From Acanthaster planci (Eukaryota > Echinodermata > Asteroidea > Valvatida > Acanthasteridae): a stretch of DNA of 64,000 bases. The number at the start of each line of letters is the position of its first letter. Position 1 is the stretch's first letter. Below are positions 36,273 through 49,142 of the stretch, one piece after another. The stretch spans positions 733,256-797,255 of the forward strand of contig NW_019091361.1 in NCBI RefSeq assembly GCF_001949145.1, written 5' to 3'. Position numbers and translations under genes: made by a program. Below the pieces are notes generated by a model. The model searched no databases and was not told where the DNA came from. It was given only the letters and a program-made list of their open reading frames with translations.

Positions 36273-36514
36273 TCAAGGATTCCTAAAAAGCGCCCAAGGC
36301 ACTGTTGCTCGCAAGCCTGAAGAAGCCCGTAGAGAGGAGACAATGAGAAGCAGTTGCAGTATTAGAGGTAGGAGGAAAACCTCAGAGGAATATTCTGGGT
36401 AAAACCCACAGCATTGAGGTATGGACTGAAAACCCAATCCACATGTGGACCGGGCCAGGATTCGAACCTGGACCGCAGAGGTGGAGTAATGAACCACTAC
36501 GCCAACCTGACTCC
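36273..36514 (-). mobile_element. tRNA-derived SINE with a Meta-domain-like body
   Basis: Read on the minus strand from 36514, GGAGTCAGGTTGGCGTAGTGG contains an A box (TGGCGTAGTGG). A perfect B box GGTTCGAATCC lies at 36458-36468. Downstream comes GTGGGTTTTACCC...GGTTTTCCTCCTACC, which resembles the conserved central domain known as the Meta domain of metazoan SINEs (recalled, not searched). The copy ends near 36273 without a clear poly(A) tail. It shares its head and body with the copy at 50.5 kb. Confidence 0.75.
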
Positions 36515-39500
36515 ATTGTTGATGAGATGTACTGTAAGAACATTCCTCCATAATTCAATACACGGTTACATGTAACAAGCACAAATCATTTAAAAACATA
36601 CTGCAGATTTGTATCATTTCATTTGCTGATATTTCAAGCAATTTAAGGTTTCTAAATAATCTAAATATTTTTGAACCATCTGTTAAGAATGGTACATGTA
36701 GCAATTGGCCTTTTTACTAATAGGAATGCCCAACACATACAATGTATACAAAAGCATGTACATGCTGCGGTACATGTACATGCAAGAACAATGCATTTTA
36801 TGAGAAAATAATGAAAAACGGGTATCTGCATCCACAAAACACATTTAAATAAAACCAATACATTTGTTGAACTGTAACCTGTATTGTTTTGAAAATTCTG
36901 GTCACAGAACTGAGGCCGGAGAAGCCAAGACTAACAAGACGGCTGAACTCCAAACATGAAGCCCTATTGTTTCCAATGAACACACTGCTACAAAAGTGAC
37001 CGTACAGGGTTGTTCACCCTCAGCACTGCATGCTGAAGTAGCATGGGATTTCAACCTGCAGCTAAATTGGCTAATGGAAGAAGTTTAAACTAATTCTGAT
37101 ACTGCCTCAAGCAGGGCTTTCCTGCCACATTGTGGAACATGAAGGAGGGCTCCAACTCCTCAATATGCATGTTTATGCTTCCAAGATCAGCTTTCATGCA
37201 TGCATTAGCCACTAATGCTCATCCAGGGGGCATAATGCGAATGGAGTCAACAAGTCCGCTGTTTTAAAGAGTCTTGAACATGATCATATTTGTTGTTCGC
37301 AAGAAGCCATGGCCTTTCTTGCTCAAACTGGACAGAAATGGTCAAGAGATGCAATTACTACATGTAATGTACCTGTATAATTTGTTTGTAAGTAAAGCGC
37401 GTTGTGGAACAATTCCTGAGACGTCACTGTGCTCCTGGTTTTTTCCTGAAAGTTTGATTTGATTGTCCAGTCTCGTGACATACAATCTGTCCATCCAGTC
37501 TAACCTTTTTTTCTGAACGAAACTAAAAAATATCTCTCAGCAAGTTTCTGCCGATAATGTGACACAAAAAAATGTATTTGGCACGGTTTTTGCCAATGAA
37601 AGCATTAATTATTTGGGAACAAAAAGTAATATTGACAGGCGAAAAAGTCATTTTCATTCAAAGTTCTCATGTGCATGTATCTAGAGATAAAAGCCCTCAA
37701 TGAAGAATTTACAAGCAGATAAGATACTGAAACGGTCAGTTCAGTCTGTCAGAAATTAGGTTATTAATTTTATTTTTAAAATGTGCTTTCATGTACATGT
37801 AGGCCACTACTGCTGTTGTGCTACTCTTTGTTTATGTGTTGATAACATTTTGTTTGTTCTTTGCACATGTACATGTACCCAAAGGTCTTGGAAATGGAAA
37901 CTTCTGTTTATGTTGAACTATGGGTACATGTAATTGGCCAGGTTTCAGTTCTCAAGTCTTGAACACAGACAGACCATTGTTGTGAACTTCTGACGTGGGA
38001 TACATGTATAACACACATTGTACCAGCAAGTTGTGATGGTTTCAAAGCACCATCACTCTGACATCGCACAAACTCAGTCACTGGTCCATTTAGCAGTTAC
38101 CTATTGCACTGTACGCTGTAAGTTGTTAGTCCCACTGTGTAACTTTGGATGAGTTATATGAAATCAAGCCCAGAATAGAAGATCAACAAGGATAAATTCT
38201 TCCCTTTCCATTGGACAGTCCAAAGAAAGCGAAGAAAAGGAATCACCCTCCTACTCAGATAATCAGCAGGGATACTCTCCCCTGGAGGACTGAGGATCAC
38301 ATTCACTGCTACATGACAAGGGGCATTCATCACCGTTATAATTCATCAATCATGCAGTTTACATCAGCGGATGCTCAGCTGTTGCTGAAATACCCTCGGG
38401 CTGACCAAGCTTCTCATTTGCAGGCAAAAAGATGAGGGAGGGGAATATGTACCGAGGAGTGGTGGGTATAGTAACACCTAACCACAGGCCATTCAACTCC
38501 TTGGTAGGATTAGGGTTGTCACCAATGCTGCATCCATTTGGATTATGAACTTGACTCTCTAGCTGTAGCTGGTAGAGACAGAACCCCCGCTTGGTCCATT
38601 GGTATAAATAGACTATGGGGTCTGGGAATGCCCCTAGCAACTGTGGAGAGGCTAACGACATGACTGTCAAAGTGGGTCAGGGGGGAGGGGCCTAGCTGCG
38701 GTTAATACAGGAAGTATGAGTACGTATTTTGGGTGGAAATCATGTCCAGGGACACAACAGGGGATGGTGTGCTGCATCCCTCAGTGTCTAATTGCCAACA
38801 CTTGTTTTGATCGCAACTTTAAACACTTTTCTGTGCAATTCTGTTAATTCCTAATAAGCTGTGTTGAACAACCTGAACTATTCAGCATTCTCTTATTCAC
38901 ATCTCAGAGATGTTCAAGTATATACTGTACATGTTTGTCCAAGAGTTTGCCCTGCCAATTCAGATGTGAGGTGGCCCACCTCATGACTTTTAGTGACCAC
39001 CTCACGCTTTTTGAAGCCAATATTGCCATCTCACAGCTGAAACAATAGATGAAACAAACAAACAAAAAAACCAAGGGCATCCCTGCATTTATCAAAACAA
39101 ATCTTTTAATGTATTTCACCATCAGTTAATTCATTTTCATCAGAAGGTGAAACTTAAAAGTGAAGATATTGAGCTGAACATGGGCATTTTGAATCAAGTT
39201 TCTGCCCACTACTGTTAATAATAATAACCTCCTGAAATCATGTGCAGCATGCAGTGCAGCCACACTGGTTTCTGTCCCTGAAAAACTAAATGTAAGAATG
39301 ATAATGGAAATACGAGGAACCAGTTGAATGGTATACCACTACACCCCCACAATGACAAAGCACATGTCCAAAGACAATATAAAAAATGTCACACAATCAC
39401 TGCTTGAAATGGATCGAAACTACCACAATCTTTGAAGATTCCAGGGAGCTTAGGGCCTAGTAACTAGACTTGCTGTCTATGTTTGTGCATTTGTGTCTCC

Positions 39501-39577
39501 CCTTTCGTGTATTAATTTGGGGAAAAAAACTTGCATGTATGTTTGCATGTAATTCTGGTGAAGCATGATTTTTCTGT
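36515..39577. other. Intergenic, nothing recognised
   Basis: AT-rich sequence with scattered palindromic words. No coding exon, RNA gene or complete mobile element could be supported. Confidence 0.45.
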
Positions 39578-39585
39578 ATGACTGT

Positions 39586-40788
39586 AGAGCCAATGATTTT
39601 CCGTTTCAAAAATGAGTATTTTCCGTTTCACCAAATCCTAAATTCCGCTTCAGAAATTCAAATTTCGTTTCATACCATGAAATAGGAGAGCAAGTTTTAA
39701 ACTCTGCATGGAAACTATTTGCCCAACCACATTGTCCCCCCTAAAAAAGAAAGAAAGAAAAGAGACAAAAACAATATTGTTGGGAAATACTCTGCAATGT
39801 TTCCAACTTTATTTATAATTTCTGTGGAGAAAATTAAAAAAACAAATTCAGACAATAAATTCAGCATACCCCATCCTTTGATTTCCCACCAGCGCGATTG
39901 CCAAAAACTTGCTACAATTAATCGACGGACAATTCATGTGCCACTCCTTGTGTATGAAATCAGATTACATACATGTGCATACATTACATACAGTGAAGTC
40001 ACAGAGTAGGTCTTGCATGTAACAGTCGTTGATCACAATATGTTAATGTTGGACATCGACCCGCCATTTTCTTTGGCAGGGGTGCAACAAAATAACATTA
40101 AATCTGAGCCTTAAAATGTGTGTTTGTGACTGAAAACTTCACTCTTTATTGAACACTTCTGAGGGCCTATTCAACTTTGGTGCACCAAGCTTACTACACG
40201 TAGGTTTCATTTAATTCAAGAAATATGTAAAATTAGTCTTCCGTTTTGCTGCTGCGGTTTCATCGTTTCGCCATGCTGTACTAGCCTTGTCTCAAGGCGC
40301 CCATGCGGATTCACAGACTGAATTCCCCTTGTGTGCAATAGTCATATGTGTCAGTACATGTAAGAACCTGTTTGGGCCTTGATTTCATTGCTAGTACAGT
40401 GTGCGTGTGAACGGCCAATGTGTGCATACACAATGTACCGTACCGGGCCGCTGTGCTGTGCCAGCTGCCGCTGCACGAATGGGGCTCACGCACACCATAG
40501 CACTTGCAAGTATCGGCACCAGCGGGGCACGGACGATCCAATCATGTGGTGGAGTGGTGGAATTTAGCATGTTTCCAGCGTACATGTAATTCATTCCTTA
40601 AAAACAAGCATTTGAAAAGGGTTTAGTAGGCATTTATTTTTTAGTACTTTACAGAAAGTTTTCTTTACTTTTAAGCCATTCTTAGAGGGAAATTTTGCAA
40701 GTTCCATTTCAAGCAGTGGATTCCATTTCAAATTGTTGATTCCGCGAATTCCGTCCATTTTCCGCGATGGTGGTAAATCACTGGCTCT
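39586..40788. mobile_element. hAT-like non-autonomous DNA transposon, 1203 bp
   Basis: The element is flanked by a perfect 8-bp direct repeat ATGACTGT (39578-39585 and 40789-40796). Its ends are inverted: AGAGCCAATGATTT at the left and AGAGCCAGTGATTT for the reverse complement of the right end. An 8-bp target duplication is the hallmark of hAT elements. Subterminal repeats of TTTCCGTTTC type at the left and TTCCATTTC / TTCCGCG type at the right look like transposase-binding clusters. No transposase frame is present. The standard C at the first TIR position is missing. Confidence 0.8.
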
Positions 40789-41430
40789 ATGACTGTGTAC
40801 ACAGCAGTGACTGATCCAAATGTCTAGTCTCTACACACACTGATACGGTACTGTGCATTTCAGACATTGTTAGCCATTTTCCCACGTAAGAGAGACCAAA
40901 ATTTGAAGTCTGTATCACTAGTTTTAGATATGTATTTATCAAAATTATTTCACGGGGAAAGTTTTCATGAATTTACATAAAAGTGCATGTAATGTAAAAG
41001 CAAATCTCAACAGGCCCATCTTGGGTAATCAAACACATACATTTTATTGACTAAAAGTCAAATTCTCTGCCAAGATAACATTCTGTGCTGCATGGACTGG
41101 TGGGTTTTGTAAAAAAAAAAAATCAAAACATTGCACATTTCAATGAAATTTGGACAAAACTGAGCAGTCCAAATGGCTCTATTTTGTAATGGAGAGTACA
41201 TCAATTTTCAAAATGGTGATGGGCTTCATAACTGTTTTCAGTCGTGCTTATCTTCAGATGGAAGTATCTCCAAAAAGTCGTGGTTTAACACAAAAAAACC
41301 TGCAACACAGAATGGAAAATGAGGAAATAGACTTTGATTTGATGCGTGCCTTCAACACTTGAGAAAAATTGTATTTTTCAAAGTGGAAGTAAGGACCAGT
41401 ACCGCAGATGGCAGCTTACATGTACATGTA

Positions 41431-41655
41431 TTTGGATAGTTCCAGAAATAAGGGGTCAAAAAATGTAACATTTTCGTATCCCTGTTACATGTGACCTTTG
41501 TTGATTTCAAACTATTACTATTTGTTTGGCAGGTAATTTGCATTAATTCATCACTCTAAGAAATTAGAAAATGTGTTCTATACTTATAAAATCATATGTC
41601 AGATGTGACAGGGACATGAAAAAAAGTGGACCCCTCATTTCTGGAATTACCCACT
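41431..41655. mobile_element. Mariner-like MITE, 225 bp
   Basis: Inverted ends of about 60 bp are visible. The left reads TTCCAGAAATAAGGGGTC ... ATCCCTGTTACATGTGAC. The reverse complement of the right reads TTCCAGAAATGAGGGGTCC ... GTCCCTGTCACATCTGAC. TA dinucleotides flank both ends (41429-41430, 41656-41657), suggesting a Tc1/mariner-type insertion. There is no coding capacity. Confidence 0.7.
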
Positions 41656-41900
41656 TACAATGTACATACATGTACATGTACATACCAGTAGTAGCAGTGA
41701 TTGTACTGGTACTTGTCTTCAACCTGTACACACACGTTTGTTCATGCTACCTGTACATGTACATTCATGTACCGGGTACGGTCACTAAAGATTAGCGTAC
41801 TGGAGCACTACTTTACATCTTTCTTGCCCTATAGCATGATGCAACAAAACAGTTGGCCCAACAGGCATTCACAACGTTTGTGGCATCTGGCTGCATAAAT

Positions 41901-42654
41901 CAGAGGTGGCTGCAAGTCATTTTTTGCAAGTCCAAGTCAAGTCACAAGTCATTTGGCCCAGTCACAAGTCAAGTCACAAGTCATTTGGTCACAGGGCAAG
42001 TCAAGTCAAGTCACAAGTCATTTGGTCTAAACACAAGTCGGGTCACAAGTGTCTTTGTCCAAGTACAAGTCAAGCTGCACATTATTTTGTCCAGCTGTAA
42101 TAAGCAAAAAGAGCCAGGCATCAACTTACGAAGTTACGAGTTATGACTTTTGGACAGCTGAACACCTCTTCTCCAAATATTTTGACAATGCCTCCATAAA
42201 TCCCCTTTTCACTTGTGTTGTAATTACTCTTCTTGCAGTTATCTGTTGTATAATGGACCTCTGTTTCATTTAAAAATGTACTTTGCAGGGCGCATATTGA
42301 GGGCGCTGTTTATCATACTCACACATTAACGAAAATGTGACGTAGCAGCATGATATGCATGCTGCCCTGATCTACAGCTGCAGCAAGGTGAAATAGAAGC
42401 CACACAAGCCGGAGTCCATTTTTTATGTACATGTACATGTACACTGTACGTAAGGTGTAAACTGAATAGCTTAATTCAAAATGTATGGGGCCGGTTGAGT
42501 AACGTCAGACTTGGGTTGGTAACAAGTCATTTTTGGCAAGTCCAAGTCAAGTCACAAGTCAATTTTGCAAGTCCAAGTCAAATCACAAGTCAGAGCTGGT
42601 ATTTACAAGTCAAGTCACAAGTCACAAAAATAGCGACTCGAGTCAGCAACTCTG
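41901..42654. mobile_element. hAT-like MITE with internal CAAGTC arrays, 754 bp
   Basis: The ends are CAGAGGTGGCTGCAAGTC at the left and, reverse-complemented, CAGAGTTGCTGACTCGAGTC at the right. They start with the CAGAG typical of hAT termini. Flanks GCATAAAT (41893-41900) and GCATACAT (42655-42662) form an 8-bp target duplication with one mismatch. Both terminal regions (41910-42075 and 42525-42630) consist of degenerate AAGTCACAAGTCATTTGG / CAAGTCCAAGTCAAGTC repeats. The middle is unique sequence with no transposase. Confidence 0.75.
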
Positions 42655-42864
42655 GCATACATGTACATGTACTTATTTCTCTCAAGAGTACAATGGCTGA
42701 AACGTACATGTACAACATCAGTTGCAATGTCACTGAGGCTGATAACTTGTGTGTAACATGTACACACGCACAAATTGATGTGAATATTACATCCGTGCAA
42801 CAGGACTCTTTTTGTTAAACCACATTTCGCCCTTTTATTCACGCTGTATTCTCAGTGTGGTCTC

Positions 42865-42945
42865 AGGCTTGGGTGGGATCTGAACCCACGACTTCCTGCT
42901 TACTAGTGCAGATGTCATCTAGTTTATGAGACAGGGTGGCTGGCT
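42865..42945 (-). mobile_element. Probable tRNA-derived SINE fragment
   Basis: On the minus strand, CTGCACTAGTAAGCAGGAAG (an anticodon-arm-like hairpin) is followed by GTCGTGGGTTCAGATCCCAC, an intact T-arm-like B box with pairing stem (42873-42889). The A-box half is degenerate. It is not a functional tRNA and is most likely an old SINE head. Confidence 0.5.
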
Positions 42946-43539
42946 CAAATCCAATACAGCAGCCGGGCCAGTACCGCAAGTACCGTAGTCGATGATAGTC
43001 ATTTGGCTTTGCATCAAGGATGTTAATTTTATACCAGGTTATGCCCTTCATCGAGGTATAATTTCACACCATACATGTACCCTTGGCGTTACATGTACCA
43101 GTAAGGTCTGAGAGTTGCAAACAAATCACAAACTAAAATTATTTCTTGGCAAAATGAAGTCACTGAAAACATACATATACACGTACCAGTACATGTATGG
43201 CCACATTTAAATTATGGTTGCCACACTACAGTTGGCATTCCAGTAACTTCCATGGTGACAATGTACCCAAGCAGAAATGTATTTCTGTATGGAGATTAAT
43301 TACTGCAAGCTAAAGTACTAGTATTTTACAAACCAGTACATATGCATTTTAAGACACATACCGGTACAATACATGATAAGTACAGTAAATATGGACACAT
43401 ACAAGTACATAATTTACATGTACTTGTGTGCACACCTACTTTTCAACCAACATTTACATGTACTTTGACTAAATAATTAACTAGACATGTCTACATACAC
43501 AACTACATGTACAGACCCTCCAGGAAGCCTGAGCCCTGA

Positions 43540-43657
43540 AGCATACATGTACAATGTACATGTGGGTCTAACCCTTGACAACATACATGTATACATGTAC
43601 ATGTACATCTACTGGTACATGTGCATACAATGTACACGTACATGTACATGTGCATCA
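43540..43657. repeat. ACATGTAC palindrome cluster
   Basis: This is a nearly continuous run of ATACATGTAC, GTACATGTG and TACACGTACATGTACATG words. Confidence 0.8.
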
Positions 43658-46600
43658 TAGCATGTTTGCTCTTGCTGATGAAGTGGAGCAAGGCCAACAA
43701 CCCAAAAGCATCCGGGCACCGCATTTTCACCAAACAAACAACGCCAAGCAAACACAAATGGGCAGGCAGTTTGGTGACTGGGGACCGTAAGTGGACCAAG
43801 GCTCCAAACTCAGACTCTGATTGGTTGGAGAAGAAGGAGGGAGAGATAGAGAATAAAGGCAGTTCAACACTTGTGGAAATGGGCCACGTAATTTGATGTG
43901 GGGACATGCACCAGTGTGTGCTCTCGTTCAAGGTCACGTGCGCAGGAATGAGCCAGGCTTAAGTGGTTTTCCTGGGATGGTGTTTGCATACAAACGCGAT
44001 GAGGAAAAACGGACATCTAGCCTGGCTAGCTGTGTGTGTACAGTACGTGCGTCCACAAACCCAGCCCACGTTGTAGACAGAGAAAAGGCACAAAACTTCG
44101 TACGTTATTAAAAGACAGTGTGCACAAGCATAACGAGCAGCTGTCATTCTGTAAAAAGAGATGAAAACTAATACCAGACTCTGATCAACACAGACCTGCC
44201 TCAAGGCCAACGTCAAAACCATCACTTGGAATGTTCCTCAACCTGCCAAACACATTTACCATTTCATTGATCATACAACTGAGATGGGGTTTTTTGTGTG
44301 GGTGCATGTTTACATGTCACATCAACAAGTACTGTAACTCTTTGTTCCATTTCTGTCAAACTCATTATATGCATGTACATGTACACGTATCAACTTATCT
44401 CATTTCAATTAGAGATGCAGTCTAAACTTAAGCCAATTTTCAACCGAAAAAAAACAAACAATTGCTACATATTTGTCAACATCAAGAAGTTACAAAGACT
44501 TCAAATTACTAGAGACTTCCTTTGTTCTCTCGATCCTCACTCACTGCCTGCATCCCTTCTGTCTACAAAGATGTAACATTCAAAGAGTTCATGTACCTGT
44601 ACATATACATGCATCTCGACAATCCCAGTGATTTCTGCCTTGTCTTTTCTTGTGCAGCCACACCTTGAGTGGCCCTTGGGCCTTGTATTGATTAACACCC
44701 TCCCCCAGTGAAATCCTACTGATGTTGTGTAAACTGCACAATTACATGTACATGTACATTCTCACTATAACAGAGCAGCAAGGGTGTGCCAGCGCAGCCA
44801 TAACCTACAAAATCTGTCTGTTTGGGAATTCCTCAACCTTGAGAAGGCCAACACTCTGTAATGGCCTTACATATTTAAATAAATATTCACTTCACTAAGA
44901 CAAGCCGAGGACAATGTACATGTAACACAGTCAGGACATGTTTTAATTCATCAAGACACAAGTACATGTACCAGTATAAATGGAGAATGAATATAAGATC
45001 TTGATGCATGCAGGGAAATTGAAGCACACAACTGATTCCACTGGACAAATTTCAAAATACAAATCTGGGAATGTGAATGACAAATATTTCACAATAGCCA
45101 GGAAACCACATACAATCTTTGAACACCTTTTTTTAACCACTGAGCAAGTTATTACGGATTAAACACACAAATACAAGGATCATTACGGCGCCCTTTAGTT
45201 ACAGTTTCTAGATATTGTATCCTGTGGGCAATTTTATTACTTTTGATGGCACGAAAGCTAGAAAAGCTTTTCAGAAGACTCTATTGAACTTTCTTTAACT
45301 AAGTCCCCCAAGGAACAGCCTACACAATGAAAGGCTGGAGTCAGTTTTTGACACCAGTATCCTAATTGTCCTGGCTGTACCCCTAGCAAACAGGCAAGGT
45401 GGCTTAAGCTGGCGCTAAAGTGTGGTCTCATTGAGAGAAATTTCAGTCCCATGGGCACATATCGGAAACTAACCTAATGGTTTTCAGTGTACCCCCAGGC
45501 AAGCTTAGAGAGGCTCTTGACTAGACAAGAAAACAACCAAAGAAAACCCTGAGGCTGAAGACGACTTTGAGGATGTTGACCAGATTGAGTGACTCCAGCT
45601 CAGGACAAAAGAAAGTTTGCAAACATGGTTCTATGTACAAGTACTTGAAATGGGTGACTTCAAAAGACTATTAAATGTGGTTCAAGATACTGTAATTGCT
45701 TTGCAGGAAACCCGGTAGGATACACGTAGCAAGATACATGTACATGTACGTATCTCTCTATTTTGTGAGAATGTGTGGCTCTTAAATGAGCCAGTTTACT
45801 CAATGAACAACATATACATGTACATGTACATGTACCGGTATTTGCAAACGAGAGAGAGACAGTATCTTGTACATGTATGTACATGCTGTAACCAGAAATC
45901 ACTTACCCACCATGCAAACTTCCATACGAATGTACCATACATGTATACCGTACATGTACCTACATGTACATGTGTGTTTCCAACATGCATTAATAGGTTC
46001 ATGGTGCAGTCCAGAAATTCAAGCTTGGAACACTGTAAAATAAGCAGTGTTCAGAGTTCAACAACATGCATGCATGTACCAACATCCAAGGTGTTTCTAA
46101 AACAAAAAAAATTATTGTCTGGTCTCTATTTCTTTTCAATTTTGTTCAAGGGTTAACCAATTACATTTTTAACTATTCACAATCTCCTTTTTCAAAAGAA
46201 ACTGTGGGGGCACTGTTCATGCTAATGAGCAGGGCAGAAATTTTCACTTGAATTAGTGGATTGCACCCTTCAGACAAGACACACAGATCTTTGTCATTTG
46301 ATTGGTGGAACTCACATCATGTGACACCCATCATCACTGTCATTCATGCTGGGGCTTCCAAAAGTCCCATTCCCCCATGCTGAAATCAGATTTACTGTTC
46401 ATCAGTAAAGATCATCCTCGTTCCATACATCATACGCATGCACGCTGATGACTTATCCCAGGTACACCATGGGCATATGGATGCCTTTTACGTTTGCAGA
46501 GGACTTTAATTTGAAGGAGTGACCAAAAAAAACCCATGAGCACTGTAACATGTTCATGTTCACAAAATGTTATTGATTCCATGATTTGACTCACGGAATA

Positions 46601-48967
46601 CTGAAAACTTTACATTTGGCATGTTCTTCATAAACTGGACCAAAATGCAACTCCGCATGTCATTTTCCAAAACTTCTAAAAAAGTGACTTTGATCATGTA
46701 AAATACAAATTAGCACCTTCAGATTTATAAAAATGATTATTTGGAGATAATTAGGCATATTGTGTACATTTGTTGGGCATTTGGTTAGCTACCAGTGCAA
46801 ATCAAATTGAGTTTAATTCATTTAAAGTTTTACATCAAAGTATTTGCACCAGAGCACTTGATTTCAAAACCTCTCTCAACAACAAGGAAAATTCAATATA
46901 TTTTTCAAGTGATGTATTTTAAAGCACCTAAGAAATAACTTAAAAATATATGAGCCATGAAAAAAAGAGCACACAACTGACAGAAAATGATGAGAAAAGT
47001 TTCGCTCTCTTCATTCTCTTACCATTCATAATCACTCTCATTACACCAGAATATCTGCCAGGTCTTATACCTTTCAACCACCAAAAACAATCTTTAAGTT
47101 TGCTGCATCAAAAATGTATAATGTGTACAATATGTTCATTGCAAACGTCATATTTGATGAAATTTTGATGATGCTCGAGAGTTGTGACAAAAAAATACAA
47201 GAAGTTTGAGAATGCCGAAAATGCTGTCAAATGTAGTGCTTGAAAATTCCATGCGTGATGTTCATTTTGCCACTTATTTTGGAGATATCCCGGCTGAAAA
47301 TTACATTAAAATTAACAACTCTGCGCATTAGATTTTCATCATGACATCATTTTTTTGCGAACGTCATTCAGTATGACAGATTTTCTTTCGAGAAACCTAG
47401 GCACGAAGAGAAAAATCGTGGAGCGTCGCCATTCCGTGGAGGGGCTCATGAATATCGAATGAAAAAGAAGGCACACTATCTGGGCTGAGGTCAAACAGCC
47501 CACTACATGTATGTAGCAAAACATTTCTGTAACGTCACCTCAAGATAATGACAGCAGCCACAAAATTGCCACAACCAGTATTTTGGACCGTGGTTTTCGG
47601 TAACGTTCTTGAAGAAAATGTGATCGGTCCAGTCGTAAAAGGATGATGATGACTGCACTTTTTTAAAGCTGGTGTTGTTGTTCATCAATTTTAATTTTAC
47701 TCGATGCTTTTTGGGGGTTAGGATTTCAAGAGGTTGTTCACATCCATCAAAAATGCTGACATTTGAGACTTTAATTAATTAACTCCAATTAAGTTGAAAG
47801 ATGGACATGGTCATCATTGTTCCAGATATCAGCCATGACTTCCCTCATTTCATCAGACATTGGGAATTAATTCACTGCTGTTCACTTCAGGAAAAATGAA
47901 CCCCCAAAGTGGAACATTATCTAATGGTCCAGATTTTGAGGATCCTGCTATTTATTCAAAACTGAAGTTAAATGAATTTGTTCTGAGTCTTTATTAGTGT
48001 GATTTGACATCATAAATTTCTTTTTTTTTTAACCAAATGAAAGGGCTCAGTATGTCAGTTATATAAAAAATACTGAATGGATGTAACTTGGGAAATGCAG
48101 GAATATTATCCCTTGGTACAATCTGCACTTTCCTATTTCACTCGGCTTTTGTTGTGAAATGAAAAGGTCCAGATTTCCACAAACCTTGAGATAATGTTCC
48201 TCCCATTCTACTCGGAGCCACTGAATACCACATCTCCACTAATATATTGTCAGCCTTTAAGCAAATGGTCAGAACCAATTACACATGTATATGAAAGCAT
48301 ATTTTGAGGAATCCCATTGAGGAATCAAAGGATAAATGTATGTATCAAACATGTTCATGTATAGCGCAAACTGGAAAAAATGTTCGTACAGGTCTGTTTT
48401 CAGATCTTCAGCATGGTTATCCTCAAAGCAACCTTCATCACAGGTACATGTACTTTTAGAACAGCCAAAAGTCTAACCTAAAAACATCTAAGGACACACA
48501 CAAGTGGCAAGTTTTGTGGGAGAATAGAGACAAGTGCAATTCTAAGGGCCTACCAGCATAGCCTAAAAAAATCAAGTGTGGAAACTTGAGCAAAACTAGC
48601 CAGATAGTGGTGAAGTGCTAGAAACCTCAATCTCAGAGGTACGTCGGGGCAGTAATCTAAGATAGCCTCATCTAGAACACCCAGTTCTACTTGACTTTTC
48701 AAGAGGCCTAGGTGGCCCTTCAGAGGTGGAAGGAGAGAAGTCCAGGAGGGAATTTGTTTGCACACACCAGCTTGACACTCAGGGATATGTTTTGACCATG
48801 CAGACCATATGCAAAGGTGTTGAATTGTAACGGGAAGTTGTAAACCTAACTTGTAGCATGAGTTTGGGGAAATGGTTTAACTCTGTAAAGTAAAACTGTA
48901 CAAGTACATGTACCAGTATGTGAGTAAGTTAGCACTTTATTTAAAAGCATCTTGTAAGTGTGTAGTC

Positions 48968-49142
48968 AAATACATGTAGATGTAGGCCTACCTACATGTA
49001 CATGTACATGTATATACGTACATGTATACACGTACATGTAGGTAGGCCTAAATGTATACATGTGCCTGTACATGTACATGTATATATGTACATGTAGGCC
49101 TACCTACATTGTACATGCATACATGTACATGTACATGTATGT
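48968..49142. repeat. Dense ACATGTAC / TAGGCCTA palindrome cluster
   Basis: This is about 175 bp made almost entirely of TACATGTA, GTACGTAC-like and TAGGCCTACC words. Arms 48983-49001 and 49032-49050 (TAGGCCTACCTACATGTAC and its exact complement) form a 19-bp perfect inverted repeat. The 30-bp loop is itself largely palindromic. A third arm copy follows at about 49096-49110. Confidence 0.9.

Noticed and set aside
43503-43937. Frames rich in Met/Tyr/Thr/Cys/His/Val here and at many other places
   Set aside because: They are translations of ACATGTAC-type repeats, not genes.
45540-45592. Acidic C-terminal-like peptide KKTTKENPEAEDDFEDVDQI
   Set aside because: Looks like a protein tail, but the frame is closed just upstream and no acceptor or homologous preceding exon could be recognised.
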